Positions 47,951-58,327 of a stretch of DNA of 64,000 bases are shown here, one piece after another. Location: assembly GCF_002903145.1 (NCBI RefSeq), contig NZ_PPDJ01000002.1, positions 1-64,000 on the forward strand. The letters run 5' to 3'. A model generated the notes under the pieces. It did not search any database, had not been told where the DNA came from, and was given only the letters and a program-made list of their open reading frames with translations. Each line of letters starts with the position of its first letter. Positions within the stretch are counted from its first letter, which is position 1. This stretch comes from Halobacteriovorax sp. DA5 (GTDB lineage: Bacteria > Bdellovibrionota > Bacteriovoracia > Bacteriovoracales > Bacteriovoracaceae). Position numbers and translations under genes: made by a program.

Positions 47951-50818
47951 ATGGATATGAAACTTAATAATGCATTTTACATTCTCTTCGTTGTACTTTT
48001 TGTCGCGTGTAAGCCGGTGAGTAATACCGCTCGCAATAACGTTGATTCATCAGACACTTCTGATATTACTAAAAGACATCAGATTACACTTATTGAAGTT
48101 TCTTCAAATCAATTGATTCTTAATGGGACAAACCTTTCAACAATAAGTGCTGTTAAAACAAAGAATGGCCCACAAGTTATTAATTTAAATATTTTATCAA
48201 AGTCAGCAAATATGGTGAGGTTAGGAGTACCTAATGGTTTAAAGATCGTTGGTGGCTTTATTTATGACCTTATTGTTACAGATGCCTTTGGACAAACAGT
48301 GACATCTGTAAGTTTTGATGTCCAAAATAGTTCGATTTCTACAAGTAAAATTCAAGATGGAGCAATTACGAATTCGAAATTAAGTTCTCTTGGCGCATCT
48401 AGTGCAGGACAAGTTCTACAGTATAATGGATCAGCTTGGGTTGCTGTTGATTACCTTGGTGGCTCAAACTACTTAGGTCGATTAATTCTTGATGCTGGAG
48501 GAGGAGTTACACCACCTTCTGTAGCAGGAGTTAATAATGGTGACTTCTATGTTGTTAATGATGCAGCACCAGTTGTCGGTGATCTAAATGGTGATGGAAA
48601 TATTGAAACCTTCACTGCAGGGGACATCATTCGCTTTAATGAATCGACTAATAAGTGGGATCTGCAATTAAGTAATGGTAGTTATGCTGGCCCTTGGGAT
48701 ATTAGTGGTTCACATATTAGACGAGTAGGTTCAGGTGGAAAAGTTACAATTTCTGATGATCCTTATGAAGGCCCTTCAAAATTAACTGTAAGTGGAAATA
48801 TTGCAGGCCCTACTACTGCTGAAGAAAGTATTCTACTGCATGTTGGTGGAAATGTTAGTTCTGGTTTAGGATCTAGTTGGGCAAGGGCATTATCATTTGG
48901 TTTAAGACAAGAGCATAATGCCACGATGGGAGTATACGGAAGTAACACTAATGTCGGTGGGATGAATTACTTCTTTATCGATGTTGATGGAGACGGAGAT
49001 AGTTTAACTTCATCTTTTTGGAATTCTGCTGAATTCTATATCGACTCTTCAGGGAGAACATCAGTTGGTGGTATTCCTAATCCACTATATCTGTTCTACG
49101 TTTATGGTAACTCGGGAATAAATGGAAACTTTAATGTTTCATCGACTGTTACAGCTGCTGCATTTGTAGGGGACGGTTCTGGGATTACAAATATTAATGC
49201 TATCAATATGACTAATTCTGGAACGACGACAATAACGGCCGGTAGTTCTGGACCTGGTGATATTGCATTTCAATCTGAATCTTCAGATTTTGCTCTCTAC
49301 GATGCAAATGGTTTTCTTTCATTTGGGCATACATCAAATCTTGGAACATTCAATGCGACTGCTCAAATTGATGTTCGTAGTGACTCTGGAGATGCGAGTG
49401 GACAATTCTATTCTTATGGTGGAAATCAGTCATCAATTAATCTTGCAAGTTCACAAGGTCTAATCACTGCACCTTCGATGACAACAACTAACGATGTTCT
49501 AGGTCTCTTAAACTTTGGTGGAGATACTGGTAGTGGAATAGTTAATACTGCAAGCATTCGCTCAACTGCGACAGAAAATTTTAGTGCGACAAATCTTGGT
49601 ACTGAATTGAATTTCTATACAACTGCAAATACTTCTAATACTCAACAAGAAAATATGAGACTGACAAATAATGGAAGGCTATTAGTTGGTAGTTCTGCCG
49701 TTTCCAATACATCGGGTTACCAGATGGTTGTTGGTGGAAGTACTCAACTTGCAGGCAATCTGAATGTTACAGGTATTTCTCAGTTAAGTAGTACTGTTGT
49801 TTCCGGAACACTTTCTCATACCGGAAATTTATCAACAACAAATTTAACAGCAAGTGGGACAATTCAAGGAAATGGAATTACTTCAACAGGTGGCCTTGTA
49901 AGTACAGGCGTACTTACAAATAATGGAAATGCTGTTGTAAATGGAGCTCTACAGGTTACGGGCGCCGCTACTTTTGACAGTGATATTACTGTCACTGGTA
50001 ATGTGGATTTTGGAAATATTTCTGTTAATACGATTGCAGGTGATGCAACGACAAGTTCAGCATTCTTTGGTCAAGTTACTTCAGCACAAAAGATTATTTC
50101 TCAAGGTGGAATTGATAATGTTGTTTTTAAAGGTGGAACGCTTAATAATTTTGAAGTTCTTGTAGATAATGGAACTGGTATAAAGCTTGGAAATATGAAC
50201 TCAGCAGGAGCAGTTGGCTCAAGCCTTCCTGTTACAATCACTACAGCAAATACTGATCGTATTACTGTTACGGCAGCAGGGCGTGTTGGAGTTGGAACAA
50301 CGACACCTTCAGAGCAATTTCATGTCGTGGGCAATCTAAGAGTTCAAGGTGCAACAGACTGTACGCTTGGAGGTGGTGCCGGTGCCACGAACTGTACATC
50401 AGATGAAAGATTAAAAGATAATGTTGTCGAAATTGAAAATGCACTTGATAAGATTAAGGCACTAAAGGGGGTTGAATTTGATTGGAATGAAAAATCACTT
50501 TCTCCTGGAATGCACTCAATCGGTGTAATCGCTCAAGATGTTCAAGCGCAATTTCCAACGGCCGTCATTGAGAATGCAGATGGATGGCTATCTGTGGATT
50601 ATGCAGTCTTAGTGTCGCCACTTATTGAAGCTGTAAAAGAGCTAGATAAGAATATTTCCATGTATAAGCTTATGAGTGAAGGTGTTGAAGTTCAGTTGGC
50701 AACAAATACTCGTGAGATAGCTACACTAAAAGAAGAAAATAATAAGCTTAAAGAAGAAAATGAAGAAATGAGGCAAGCACTTTGCTCGCTTAATCAAAGT
50801 TTCAAATTTTGCAAATAG
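47951..50818 (+). CDS. Large surface lipoprotein with tail-spike S74 chaperone domain
   Basis: 955 aa. Signal with lipobox LFVAC (Cys19 from the first ATG; the second Met is an alternative start). Residues about 40-130 have an IPT/TIG-like look (ITLIEVSSNQLILNGTNLS). The middle is a long Gly/Ser/Thr/Asn-rich beta-repeat stretch. The tail begins TSDERLKDNVVEIENALDKI (about 816-835), then FDWNEKSLSPGMHSIGVIAQD: the intramolecular chaperone (peptidase S74) that trimerises phage tail spikes and then self-cleaves. A coiled coil closes the protein (LKEENNKLKEENEEM). A trimeric surface fibre or adhesin is inferred. Confidence 0.85.
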   Translation: MDMKLNNAFYILFVVLFVACKPVSNTARNNVDSSDTSDITKRHQITLIEVSSNQLILNGTNLSTISAVKTKNGPQVINLNILSKSANMVRLGVPNGLKIVGGFIYDLIVTDAFGQTVTSVSFDVQNSSISTSKIQDGAITNSKLSSLGASSAGQVLQYNGSAWVAVDYLGGSNYLGRLILDAGGGVTPPSVAGVNNGDFYVVNDAAPVVGDLNGDGNIETFTAGDIIRFNESTNKWDLQLSNGSYAGPWDISGSHIRRVGSGGKVTISDDPYEGPSKLTVSGNIAGPTTAEESILLHVGGNVSSGLGSSWARALSFGLRQEHNATMGVYGSNTNVGGMNYFFIDVDGDGDSLTSSFWNSAEFYIDSSGRTSVGGIPNPLYLFYVYGNSGINGNFNVSSTVTAAAFVGDGSGITNINAINMTNSGTTTITAGSSGPGDIAFQSESSDFALYDANGFLSFGHTSNLGTFNATAQIDVRSDSGDASGQFYSYGGNQSSINLASSQGLITAPSMTTTNDVLGLLNFGGDTGSGIVNTASIRSTATENFSATNLGTELNFYTTANTSNTQQENMRLTNNGRLLVGSSAVSNTSGYQMVVGGSTQLAGNLNVTGISQLSSTVVSGTLSHTGNLSTTNLTASGTIQGNGITSTGGLVSTGVLTNNGNAVVNGALQVTGAATFDSDITVTGNVDFGNISVNTIAGDATTSSAFFGQVTSAQKIISQGGIDNVVFKGGTLNNFEVLVDNGTGIKLGNMNSAGAVGSSLPVTITTANTDRITVTAAGRVGVGTTTPSEQFHVVGNLRVQGATDCTLGGGAGATNCTSDERLKDNVVEIENALDKIKALKGVEFDWNEKSLSPGMHSIGVIAQDVQAQFPTAVIENADGWLSVDYAVLVSPLIEAVKELDKNISMYKLMSEGVEVQLATNTREIATLKEENNKLKEENEEMRQALCSLNQSFKFCK

Positions 50819-50825
50819 AAGAGAG

Positions 50826-50856
50826 CGCCTGTCAGTTATTTAAGGCGTTTTCATTC
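50826..50856 (+). terminator. Weak hairpin after the S74 lipoprotein gene
   Basis: CGCCT (50826-50830) / AGGCG (50843-50847), 12-nt loop, followed by TTTTC. Short stem, so only a weak terminator. Confidence 0.4.
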
Positions 50857-51008
50857 TTTAGTGCATATCTAAGTATCCATAATTACATAAATATAGAGGC
50901 GGGATCAGCTATCTTCTATAATATTGAAATAACATAAGTGTTTGTTTGTCTTTATTTAAAGTTAAGAAATATTTTGGCGATAAGTTATTGGGATACTTGG
51001 GAAAGATA

Positions 51009-54000
51009 ATGAATCGTTTACTTTTATTTACAATATTTTTAAGTGCTTTCATCGGTTGTACACCGCAGATGAATTCTTTGAAGCAGGCAAGCTGTGATGA
51101 TGGACACTATTTCGATGAGATCACAAGAAGTTGTGTTCTAGATGTATCTCCCAAAGCTCCAGTTATCACGACAACTTCAGTCTCTATGATGGAAGATGCG
51201 CTTAAGACAAGTTTTCCAATCTCTTTTACTGATCAAAATGGGGGAATCCCAACTTCATGTACGATCGTCAATAGCTCTTCAGGCCTTAATCAATCGATTA
51301 CAATTGGATCAATGACTTTTGAAAGAGTTAATACTTGGCAAAATGCAATTAACTATGCTGATCTATATATTGAACTTGTGGATAATCCTTCTGTTATTGC
51401 AGGATCAGAACTTGTTTCAATTGCAACAAATACAATCACAGTACAAATTGATTCTGGATTTTCAACTTCACTTCAAATTACGAATGCTATAAATTCTAGT
51501 TCATTGATTAACCCAATTATCGTGGCCTCAATTACTGGGCCTAACACAACAGAGAGTCCAACTCCTGGAATAAAAATGTTAGGTGCTACTTGTGAATGTA
51601 TTAGTGGTACTTGTTCAATGGATATTGAACCATCACGCCATATTAATGGTTCATCATATATTGATTTCTATATCAGTGATGATGATGGTGATAGTGCCGT
51701 TTCTAGATTATATGTTGATGTGACAAATGTTGATCAATCACCAAGTGTTGCTGCAACAAGGTCTGCGACAGTAAGCGAAGATGACTTAATTACTTTTGTT
51801 TTTGATAGTGAAGTAAATGAAATTCCAGTTTCTGGATATTTTGATTATGATGGAGACTTTGCAACTTTCTGTAGTGCTAACTCAATTCATGCAAGTGTCC
51901 AAAACTCATCAATTTCATGTAACTGTTCGCTAGGTAAGTGTACTTTAGCCTTTAGAGCAAATACTGATTACTTTAATGCTTCTTCAGAGGCCATGGTTGA
52001 GTATCAAATCTATGCAAATGGAAAGTACTCTAATACTGGTGTTGCTTCTGTAAGAATTGTTGAAGTCGATGATGAGCCTGTTGCTGCTAATATTATCACT
52101 GTTACAGTGGATGAAGATAGCACGGGAACGCCAGGTGCCCAAACTGCCGTTGGTTTTTACTTTCCAACTGCATCAGATGATTCTTATATGGGATTTCCAA
52201 GTTCAGATCTCCGTTATAAATTTAAAAATTTAACAAATTATTCAGATATCCAAGGTTCATGTACAGGTGCTCCTGGAGATAATTTTCATGCTAATAGTGT
52301 TGATGATGCCACTTATTGTAATCTCTTCTTCGATGGAGATGCTAATGGTGTCTATACAGTAGAATATCAAATTTCTGACTCACCATTACCTTTAACGAGT
52401 ATGGCAGATTTTCATACAACAGGTTATATCAATGTTGTTATCAATGCTAAGAATGATCCGCCAGTTGTTGCAGGTGGGCCATTTACGCATACAATGAATG
52501 AGTCTTCTGATTGGAATAGCGTAAGTGAAACGATTTCATTAGGTAGTGTTTCTGATGTCGATAATACAACATCGACTCTTACTGTTTATTTTATCGATGG
52601 TAGCGGAAGTCGTATTAATACGATGGCCGGACAAAGCTCTGTCTCAGGAACAGAGGGGACAATTAAGGATTGTGCAATTTCTTCAGGTGGTGCAATTACA
52701 TGTTTATACGAAACCCTCAATGGTAATAGCGCTAATACGCTAGGTACACCTGATGATTTCCAATTTGTTGTAAGAGATTCAAGTAATGCGGAGTCTGTTG
52801 TTCAAACACTTGATGTTGTTGTTCTTGAAACATCTGATGCACCTGTTATTTGTAATTATTCTGTATATAATCGCCGCGCTGGACGTACCGAGTGTGGTGT
52901 AAATAACTGTATTGGAAATGGAGCACCTAGCTTCAATCCTACGTCACACGTAAGTAATGACCCTGTCATTTATTTTGATCGCACAAACGGCCTATGTTAT
53001 GAATCAATTGATACAGACGAGTGGTCAGTGGCCTCTAATAACGGTACTCAAAACGCTAGTTACATGAGTGATGTTATCGTTGGTGAAAAAGAAGATATTA
53101 TTATTGATAATGTTATTATTAGTGAAGGTGGAAGTATCAATGAAGCTTCTCAAACAGTAACGATTGAAAATGTTGTTTCAACTAATAATGTACTGATTCA
53201 GCCAATGAATATTCATTTTTTAAAAGATACTGATCTAGATGGTGAATATAGTGAAGCCGGAGATCTTGCTGCTGTAAATGGTGCTATGGCAAGTGGTGTA
53301 ATTGATAATGGAATTTCTATTAATGAAATTCTAAGAATAAAAATGATCCCAACGGCATCTCAATTTGGTGAGACAACGATTTCATTTGATCTTGTGGATA
53401 ATGGAACTGGATCACCGAGAACTTCTGTTTCTTTCAAAGTTAGAGTTGAGCCGCAGACTGTTGCTCATCATGGTTGGGCAGATGTAAAGGCCCTTGGTAC
53501 AAAGGTTAACCATTTTGGAATTCGTGTTGAATCAAACTTTACTTGTTCACATTCTCTTACTAAGTGTGACGGTGGAAAAGAGTGTTATGGAACGGTTGCT
53601 CCAAACACATCAAATGTAAAACCTGATTCTGCTGGTGCTATTTACCGTACGGCAGGAAATCTTTGTTATTATTCAACTGGAACGACTTCAAGTGATTGGG
53701 TACTAATTAATAAGTCTGTTGCATGTAATATCTCAGAGGTTAATCGCGACTACACAACTGATGGACTTTTAGAAGATACGACAACAACTTGTGATGATCT
53801 TGGAAGTGCAAGTTGTATTGGTGATGTAACATATGATTCAGGTGATGCTAGCTCTGTAAGTGTTGTTTTCAATTCTCAAACTGAGACATTACTTGCAAGT
53901 GATAATAACGGAAAATTCTTATTTAATACTGCTTATCAGGCAACTACTGGTCAGGATTGTTTTTATTCAGATGGATCAAATTGGATTCCTTATCATGGTA

Positions 54001-55628
54001 CTTCTAGAGTGAACCTTGAATGGGAGAATTTCACTGTCGGTACTTCTGGAGCAATTCAAGGCTACAATGTATATCGTAAGAAGGCCGGCCCTCTTTATAC
54101 GTTTAATTATAGCAATCCACTAAATAGAGAACTTATTACTTCGTCAAATACATATGTTGATAACGGTGAGAACTCGCGTTTAGCTCCTGTTCCAAACCAC
54201 ACTTATGTTTATGAAGTTAGACCAGTTCTTAGCTACACTAATCAGCTAGGGGATAATGAATCTCTAGAGATTACAACTAATAATAATGTTGCAAAACTAA
54301 CTGTGGTTGCACCTCAAGAAAACTTTGCATTTGTACATCGCTGGATGGTTAATAAGAAGGCGTGTGAGATGATGCATTCTGATTCGTTTATCGATAGTAA
54401 CTATGTATGTGAGTATAAAGGCTTTGGTGATACTGCCTCAGCTCTTGGAACGATTGGTTCTGTCTATGACTTTGGTAAGGACTTACTTGTACCTCGTTTT
54501 GAAATGGGATGCCCTTATTCAAAAACAAGCTGTGATACAACTGATGGACAGTGTGTGGCCCAAAATCTTGGAGCTTATGATGGTCCTGACGGATCAATCT
54601 TCTATGAAAGATCAACTGGTACTTGTTATGTTAAAAACGGAACTTGGCAAAACTTTTCAACTCAGACTTTAGACTCTGCTGTTGCATTCCAGTCGTTCTT
54701 GCCACCATTAACTAATATTACTAACTCTAGTGCTGTTAATGCATGTACAACACTAACTGGCGCTCCAACGATCGTTGGTTATGGTGCTGCTACTACTTAT
54801 AAGCTGCCAACTCGTGATGAGCAAATTGCTTATAGTGCATGGGATGTTAGAGCGACTTCTGATGCTAATGTTGAAGTTGTGGAAAGAGGACTTGCGCTTA
54901 ATTCTTCAAGTAAGTGTAATGCTTCATTAGCAAGTGGGCTTGAGTCTTCGTTCATGGATATTGATAACTTAAGCTCATCAGATATTCATACAATCCCTGG
55001 AACAAATTCTTCAGGAATTCGCTCTTTGCATACAGGTTCTGTATTCACGCAAGATTGTACATCTGCCTTTGGTGTTCAAGATGCTGTAGGAAACGTTTCT
55101 GAGATTTCTAATACGGCCTATAGCTTCAATGCTAATATTTATTCTTTTGCTTCAATTGTTTCAACTAAAGCTGATATCTATGGTGGGACAGGTGATTATC
55201 TGATGGATTCACTCATTGGGCCATGTAATGACTCTGATGGAGACAATGATTGTGACCTAGAGCTTGAAAGTCATTTATTTGAAAATGTTTCTGATTATAG
55301 TGCAAGATATTTTAACTATGTTTTCGGAATTCCTATTTCAAATGCAGCAAAAGCTACTGAAGATGCTATGCCGGGAAGTGTTATTAATGATTATACTCTA
55401 AGAATCGGATCGACTGCTGGTATCACTAACTCACAACTTCACGATGATGAGATCTTTAGAATCTTTGACAATACTGGTGGAGTTAACGGAAGTATGGCAA
55501 GTGGTGGTGATTATTCAAGTCTTTCGGGTGCTGGTGTGTACGCATTTGAGTTTCTTCCAGATACTGAGGCAAGTAGTCGAATTGGTCTGCGTTGTGTTAT
55601 CGAACTTGATCCAAATCAGTATGACTAA
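51009..55628 (+). CDS. Very large surface lipoprotein with repeats and FGE-like C-terminal domain
   Basis: 1539 aa from the ATG at 51009, which has GGGAAAGATA before it and gives a lipoprotein signal (LLLFTIFLSAFIGC). The ORF is open to 50946 but without such a site. A cadherin/Ig-like repeat array covers roughly residues 30-620 (repeated SEDDLITFVFDSE/DEDSTGTPG-type strand starts). Fibronectin-III-like VNLEWENFTVGTSGAIQGYNVYR falls near 1005. The C-terminal 300 residues look like a formylglycine-generating-enzyme/C-lectin fold: YKLPTRDEQIAYSAWD (near 1263), FGVQDAVGNVSEIS (near 1355) and RIGLRCVIE at the end. Many Cys pairs suggest extracellular disulfides. Adhesion role inferred. Confidence 0.75.
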   Translation: MNRLLLFTIFLSAFIGCTPQMNSLKQASCDDGHYFDEITRSCVLDVSPKAPVITTTSVSMMEDALKTSFPISFTDQNGGIPTSCTIVNSSSGLNQSITIGSMTFERVNTWQNAINYADLYIELVDNPSVIAGSELVSIATNTITVQIDSGFSTSLQITNAINSSSLINPIIVASITGPNTTESPTPGIKMLGATCECISGTCSMDIEPSRHINGSSYIDFYISDDDGDSAVSRLYVDVTNVDQSPSVAATRSATVSEDDLITFVFDSEVNEIPVSGYFDYDGDFATFCSANSIHASVQNSSISCNCSLGKCTLAFRANTDYFNASSEAMVEYQIYANGKYSNTGVASVRIVEVDDEPVAANIITVTVDEDSTGTPGAQTAVGFYFPTASDDSYMGFPSSDLRYKFKNLTNYSDIQGSCTGAPGDNFHANSVDDATYCNLFFDGDANGVYTVEYQISDSPLPLTSMADFHTTGYINVVINAKNDPPVVAGGPFTHTMNESSDWNSVSETISLGSVSDVDNTTSTLTVYFIDGSGSRINTMAGQSSVSGTEGTIKDCAISSGGAITCLYETLNGNSANTLGTPDDFQFVVRDSSNAESVVQTLDVVVLETSDAPVICNYSVYNRRAGRTECGVNNCIGNGAPSFNPTSHVSNDPVIYFDRTNGLCYESIDTDEWSVASNNGTQNASYMSDVIVGEKEDIIIDNVIISEGGSINEASQTVTIENVVSTNNVLIQPMNIHFLKDTDLDGEYSEAGDLAAVNGAMASGVIDNGISINEILRIKMIPTASQFGETTISFDLVDNGTGSPRTSVSFKVRVEPQTVAHHGWADVKALGTKVNHFGIRVESNFTCSHSLTKCDGGKECYGTVAPNTSNVKPDSAGAIYRTAGNLCYYSTGTTSSDWVLINKSVACNISEVNRDYTTDGLLEDTTTTCDDLGSASCIGDVTYDSGDASSVSVVFNSQTETLLASDNNGKFLFNTAYQATTGQDCFYSDGSNWIPYHGTSRVNLEWENFTVGTSGAIQGYNVYRKKAGPLYTFNYSNPLNRELITSSNTYVDNGENSRLAPVPNHTYVYEVRPVLSYTNQLGDNESLEITTNNNVAKLTVVAPQENFAFVHRWMVNKKACEMMHSDSFIDSNYVCEYKGFGDTASALGTIGSVYDFGKDLLVPRFEMGCPYSKTSCDTTDGQCVAQNLGAYDGPDGSIFYERSTGTCYVKNGTWQNFSTQTLDSAVAFQSFLPPLTNITNSSAVNACTTLTGAPTIVGYGAATTYKLPTRDEQIAYSAWDVRATSDANVEVVERGLALNSSSKCNASLASGLESSFMDIDNLSSSDIHTIPGTNSSGIRSLHTGSVFTQDCTSAFGVQDAVGNVSEISNTAYSFNANIYSFASIVSTKADIYGGTGDYLMDSLIGPCNDSDGDNDCDLELESHLFENVSDYSARYFNYVFGIPISNAAKATEDAMPGSVINDYTLRIGSTAGITNSQLHDDEIFRIFDNTGGVNGSMASGGDYSSLSGAGVYAFEFLPDTEASSRIGLRCVIELDPNQYD

Positions 55629-55700
55629 TTGGTACCCACTTCTAAATTTATGATATAATCTTTAAGCATCATGACAATGAATGATTCTTGGGAGAAGGTT

Positions 55701-56576
55701 ATGTTCTTTGGTCGCAATCGCACAAATACTTTAGAAGATTTAGGTAAAGGAAAGATAATATCTTTTCTTAATCAAAAGGGTGGGGTTGGTAAAACAACAA
55801 TGTGTTTTAATACTGCCCATGCCTTGGCCCAGAAAGGTCACAAAGTTCTTGTTATTGATATGGACCCTCAAGCGAATATGAGTTACTTGTTTGGTCATGA
55901 AGAAAGTAGAGAGAGTATTAGTATTTTCAATCTGCTTCTTAATTCGATTAAAGAACTTAAGCATCTACATTCTTCAACGATTTTCGAAAAAGTTGTCTTC
56001 AAGTCCGAGTTAGGTGTTGATCTACTTCCGGCGGCCCAAGAATTATCTGGATTTGAATTATGTGTCGCTGCCATTAATTCTCCAAGACAAACAATTCTAA
56101 AAAAATATGTAGAACAAGCGGGATTAAGAAAACGCTACGATTATATTCTTATTGATTGTCCACCAACTCTTGGACTTTTAGTTGTTAATAGTATTTGCGT
56201 CAGTGATGGAGTGATTGTTCCATTTAGACCAGATGATTTTTCAATGAAGGGGCTAGAGCATTTTTATGGGATGTTATCAGACATAGAAGATATGGATATA
56301 GTGAAGCTTCCAGAGATCATCACTCATATTCCGAATCTAATGGATACGAGACGTAAGCAAGAAGAGAGTGATCTTGATGAGATTAAGGAACTGATTCGTA
56401 AAGTAACTGGAGATGACCGCTTCATTGCTCCATTCTTTAATAAGGCCCAAATAGTGAAATCACAGGCCGCTAAGAAGTCAATTTATGCTTATAATTCTAA
56501 GGAATATCAGCCGCTTCATGAACAATTTAATAAAATCGCAAATTTAATTGATTCGTGGAATGATTCGACTTTATAA
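55701..56576 (+). CDS. ParA/MinD-family ATPase, orphan
   Basis: 291 aa from the ATG at 55701, which has GGAGAAGG just before it; the ORF could begin at 55671 (10 residues more) without such a site. The deviant Walker A motif LNQKGGVGKTTMCFN lies near 23-37, Walker A' VIDMDPQANMSYLFG near 58-72, and IDCPPTLGLL (switch II) near 153-162. It would dimerise on ATP and bind DNA or polar cargo. No parB or parS-like repeats adjoin it, so it may position something other than the chromosome. TATAAT at 55654-55659 is a possible -10. Confidence 0.88.
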   Translation: MFFGRNRTNTLEDLGKGKIISFLNQKGGVGKTTMCFNTAHALAQKGHKVLVIDMDPQANMSYLFGHEESRESISIFNLLLNSIKELKHLHSSTIFEKVVFKSELGVDLLPAAQELSGFELCVAAINSPRQTILKKYVEQAGLRKRYDYILIDCPPTLGLLVVNSICVSDGVIVPFRPDDFSMKGLEHFYGMLSDIEDMDIVKLPEIITHIPNLMDTRRKQEESDLDEIKELIRKVTGDDRFIAPFFNKAQIVKSQAAKKSIYAYNSKEYQPLHEQFNKIANLIDSWNDSTL

Positions 56577-56606
56577 CTATAGTTAAGAGACAAAAAAGGA
56601 GCTTTC

Positions 56607-56858
56607 GTGGCCACTATTAAGAACCCATTATATGTTGTAACAAACGAAGGACGTGACGTGGAAGGTGTCGCTACTTATATCGAATTACTAGTCAAGAAAT
56701 TTGGTTTGCAGCCGTATCTTGATATTCTGGACTCAATGATTGCGATGCTAACAAATCAGGTTGGAAATTACGGCTTTTTCATTGCCCTTCAAAACTTTAT
56801 TGACCACATTGCCGCTCAAATTGAAAAAGTGGTGGAGTTTGCTTCACGCATTATCTAA
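56607..56858 (+). CDS. Small conserved-looking protein of unknown function
   Basis: 83 aa, GTG start with AAGGAG 5 nt upstream. Cytoplasmic, mostly helical, moderately hydrophobic (MIAMLTNQVGNYGFFIALQNFIDHIAAQI). It lies 30 bp after the ParA gene and 42 bp before sufE on the same strand. No family recognised. Confidence 0.6.
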   Translation: MATIKNPLYVVTNEGRDVEGVATYIELLVKKFGLQPYLDILDSMIAMLTNQVGNYGFFIALQNFIDHIAAQIEKVVEFASRII

Positions 56859-56900
56859 AAAATGCTAGACTCCGACTCATATTGACTTAAGGAGTTCATT

Positions 56901-57332
56901 TTGCAAATACAAGAAAGAGTTGACGCACTTATTTCAGAATTTAATGGATTTGGTGATTGGGAAGATCGCTACATGCACATCATTTCTCGCGGGAAACAGA
57001 TGGAGTCCCTACCTGAAGATTTACAACAAGAAGAATATAAAGTTAAAGGATGCCAGTCTCAAGTTTGGCTAATTCCAGAGCTTAAAGATGGAAAAGTTTT
57101 TTTTCGTGCCGATAGTGATGCGGCCATCGTAAAGGGGATTGTTTCAATTCTAGTTGGTGTCTACTCAGATGCTACACCTGATGAAATTCTCGCAACTAAG
57201 CCTGACTTCTTAGATACTATTGGTCTTCGCCAGCACTTATCAATGTCTCGTGCGAATGGACTTTCAAGTATGATCAAGCAAATTTCAATGTATGCCCTTG
57301 CTTATAAAACTAAAATTCAAATGGGATTATAA
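56901..57332 (+). CDS. sufE: Cysteine desulfuration protein SufE
   Basis: 143 aa, TTG start after AAGGAGTTCATT. SufE accepts persulfide sulfur from SufS for Fe-S cluster assembly. The acceptor Cys51 lies in KVKGCQSQVWL (47-57), the same position as in E. coli SufE. ADSDAAIVKGIVSILV and FLDTIGLRQHLSMSRANGL are family blocks. No sufS/sufBCD in the window. Confidence 0.93.
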   Translation: MQIQERVDALISEFNGFGDWEDRYMHIISRGKQMESLPEDLQQEEYKVKGCQSQVWLIPELKDGKVFFRADSDAAIVKGIVSILVGVYSDATPDEILATKPDFLDTIGLRQHLSMSRANGLSSMIKQISMYALAYKTKIQMGL

Positions 57333-57335
57333 TCT

Positions 57336-58325
57336 ATGTATTTAAATAATATTCGTCCAAGAAGAAATAGAAAGAATCACGCAATGAGATCTCTAATGCG
57401 TGAAACAACGCTAACAGTAGATGATCTGATCATGCCACTTTTTATCGTAGGTGGAGAAAATCAAACGATTCCTGTAACTTCAATGCCTGGGATTAATCGC
57501 TACTCACGCGATCTAATTGTAAAGGAAGTGAAAGAGCTTTGGAACCTTGGCATTAAATGCGTTTCTCTTTTTCCTGCACTTGATGATTCTATTAAAGACC
57601 GTTTTGCAACAGAATCAAAGAATCCAAATGGGCTTCTACAAAAGACAATCAAAGATATTAAAAACGCATGTCCTGATATGCTTATCATGACTGACGTTGC
57701 TATGGACCCATACTCAAGTGATGGTCATGATGGACTTGTTTGTGAAAAAACAGGTGAGATCTTAAATGATGAAACTCTGGATATTCTAGCAGGGATGGCA
57801 CTTGCTCAGGCCCAAGCGGGAAGTGATATCATTGGTCCTTCTGATATGATGGATGGACGAATTGCAGTTATCCGCGATGCCCTTGATGGTGAAGGTTTCT
57901 CAAATACACAAATTATGTCGTATACGGCCAAGTATGCTTCGGCATTTTATGGGCCATTTAGAGATGCACTCGATAGTGCTCCTAAAGCAGGTGATAAGAA
58001 GACTTATCAGATGGATCCGGCCAATGCTATCGAAGCTCTACGTGAGATTGAGCTTGATGAAGCAGAGGGGGCAGATATCTTAATGGTTAAGCCAGGTATT
58101 AGCTATCTAGATATCATTGCTAAAATGAAAGAGCGCACTAATCTACCTGTTGCCGCTTACAATGTATCTGGTGAATATGCCATGGTTAAAGCAGCAGCTC
58201 AAAATGGTTGGGTTGATGGTGATGCCGTAGCAATGGAGATGCTTACGAGCTTTAAGCGCGCTGGATGCGATATGATTTTAACGTATTTCGCTAAAGAAGT
58301 GGCCGTTCAATTTGCCAAAAACTAA
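57336..58325 (+). CDS. hemB: Delta-aminolevulinic acid dehydratase (porphobilinogen synthase)
   Basis: 329 aa. Condenses two 5-aminolevulinates to porphobilinogen in heme synthesis. Schiff-base lysines are K199 (SYTAKYASAFYGPFRD) and K252 (ILMVKPGISYLD). The metal loop reads TDVAMDPYSSDGHDG (119-133), with Asp/Ala where zinc enzymes have three Cys, so it should be the magnesium/metal-variant class. Starts 3 bp after sufE. Confidence 0.96.
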   Translation: MYLNNIRPRRNRKNHAMRSLMRETTLTVDDLIMPLFIVGGENQTIPVTSMPGINRYSRDLIVKEVKELWNLGIKCVSLFPALDDSIKDRFATESKNPNGLLQKTIKDIKNACPDMLIMTDVAMDPYSSDGHDGLVCEKTGEILNDETLDILAGMALAQAQAGSDIIGPSDMMDGRIAVIRDALDGEGFSNTQIMSYTAKYASAFYGPFRDALDSAPKAGDKKTYQMDPANAIEALREIELDEAEGADILMVKPGISYLDIIAKMKERTNLPVAAYNVSGEYAMVKAAAQNGWVDGDAVAMEMLTSFKRAGCDMILTYFAKEVAVQFAKN

Positions 58326-58327
58326 AT

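Noticed and set aside
47951-50818. Prophage tail-fibre locus
   Set aside because: The S74 protein has a lipoprotein signal and no phage structural, lysis or integrase genes adjoin it.
55701-56576. Chromosome or plasmid partition locus/origin
   Set aside because: ParA-type ATPase only: no parB, no parS-like 16-bp palindromes and no DnaA-box cluster nearby.
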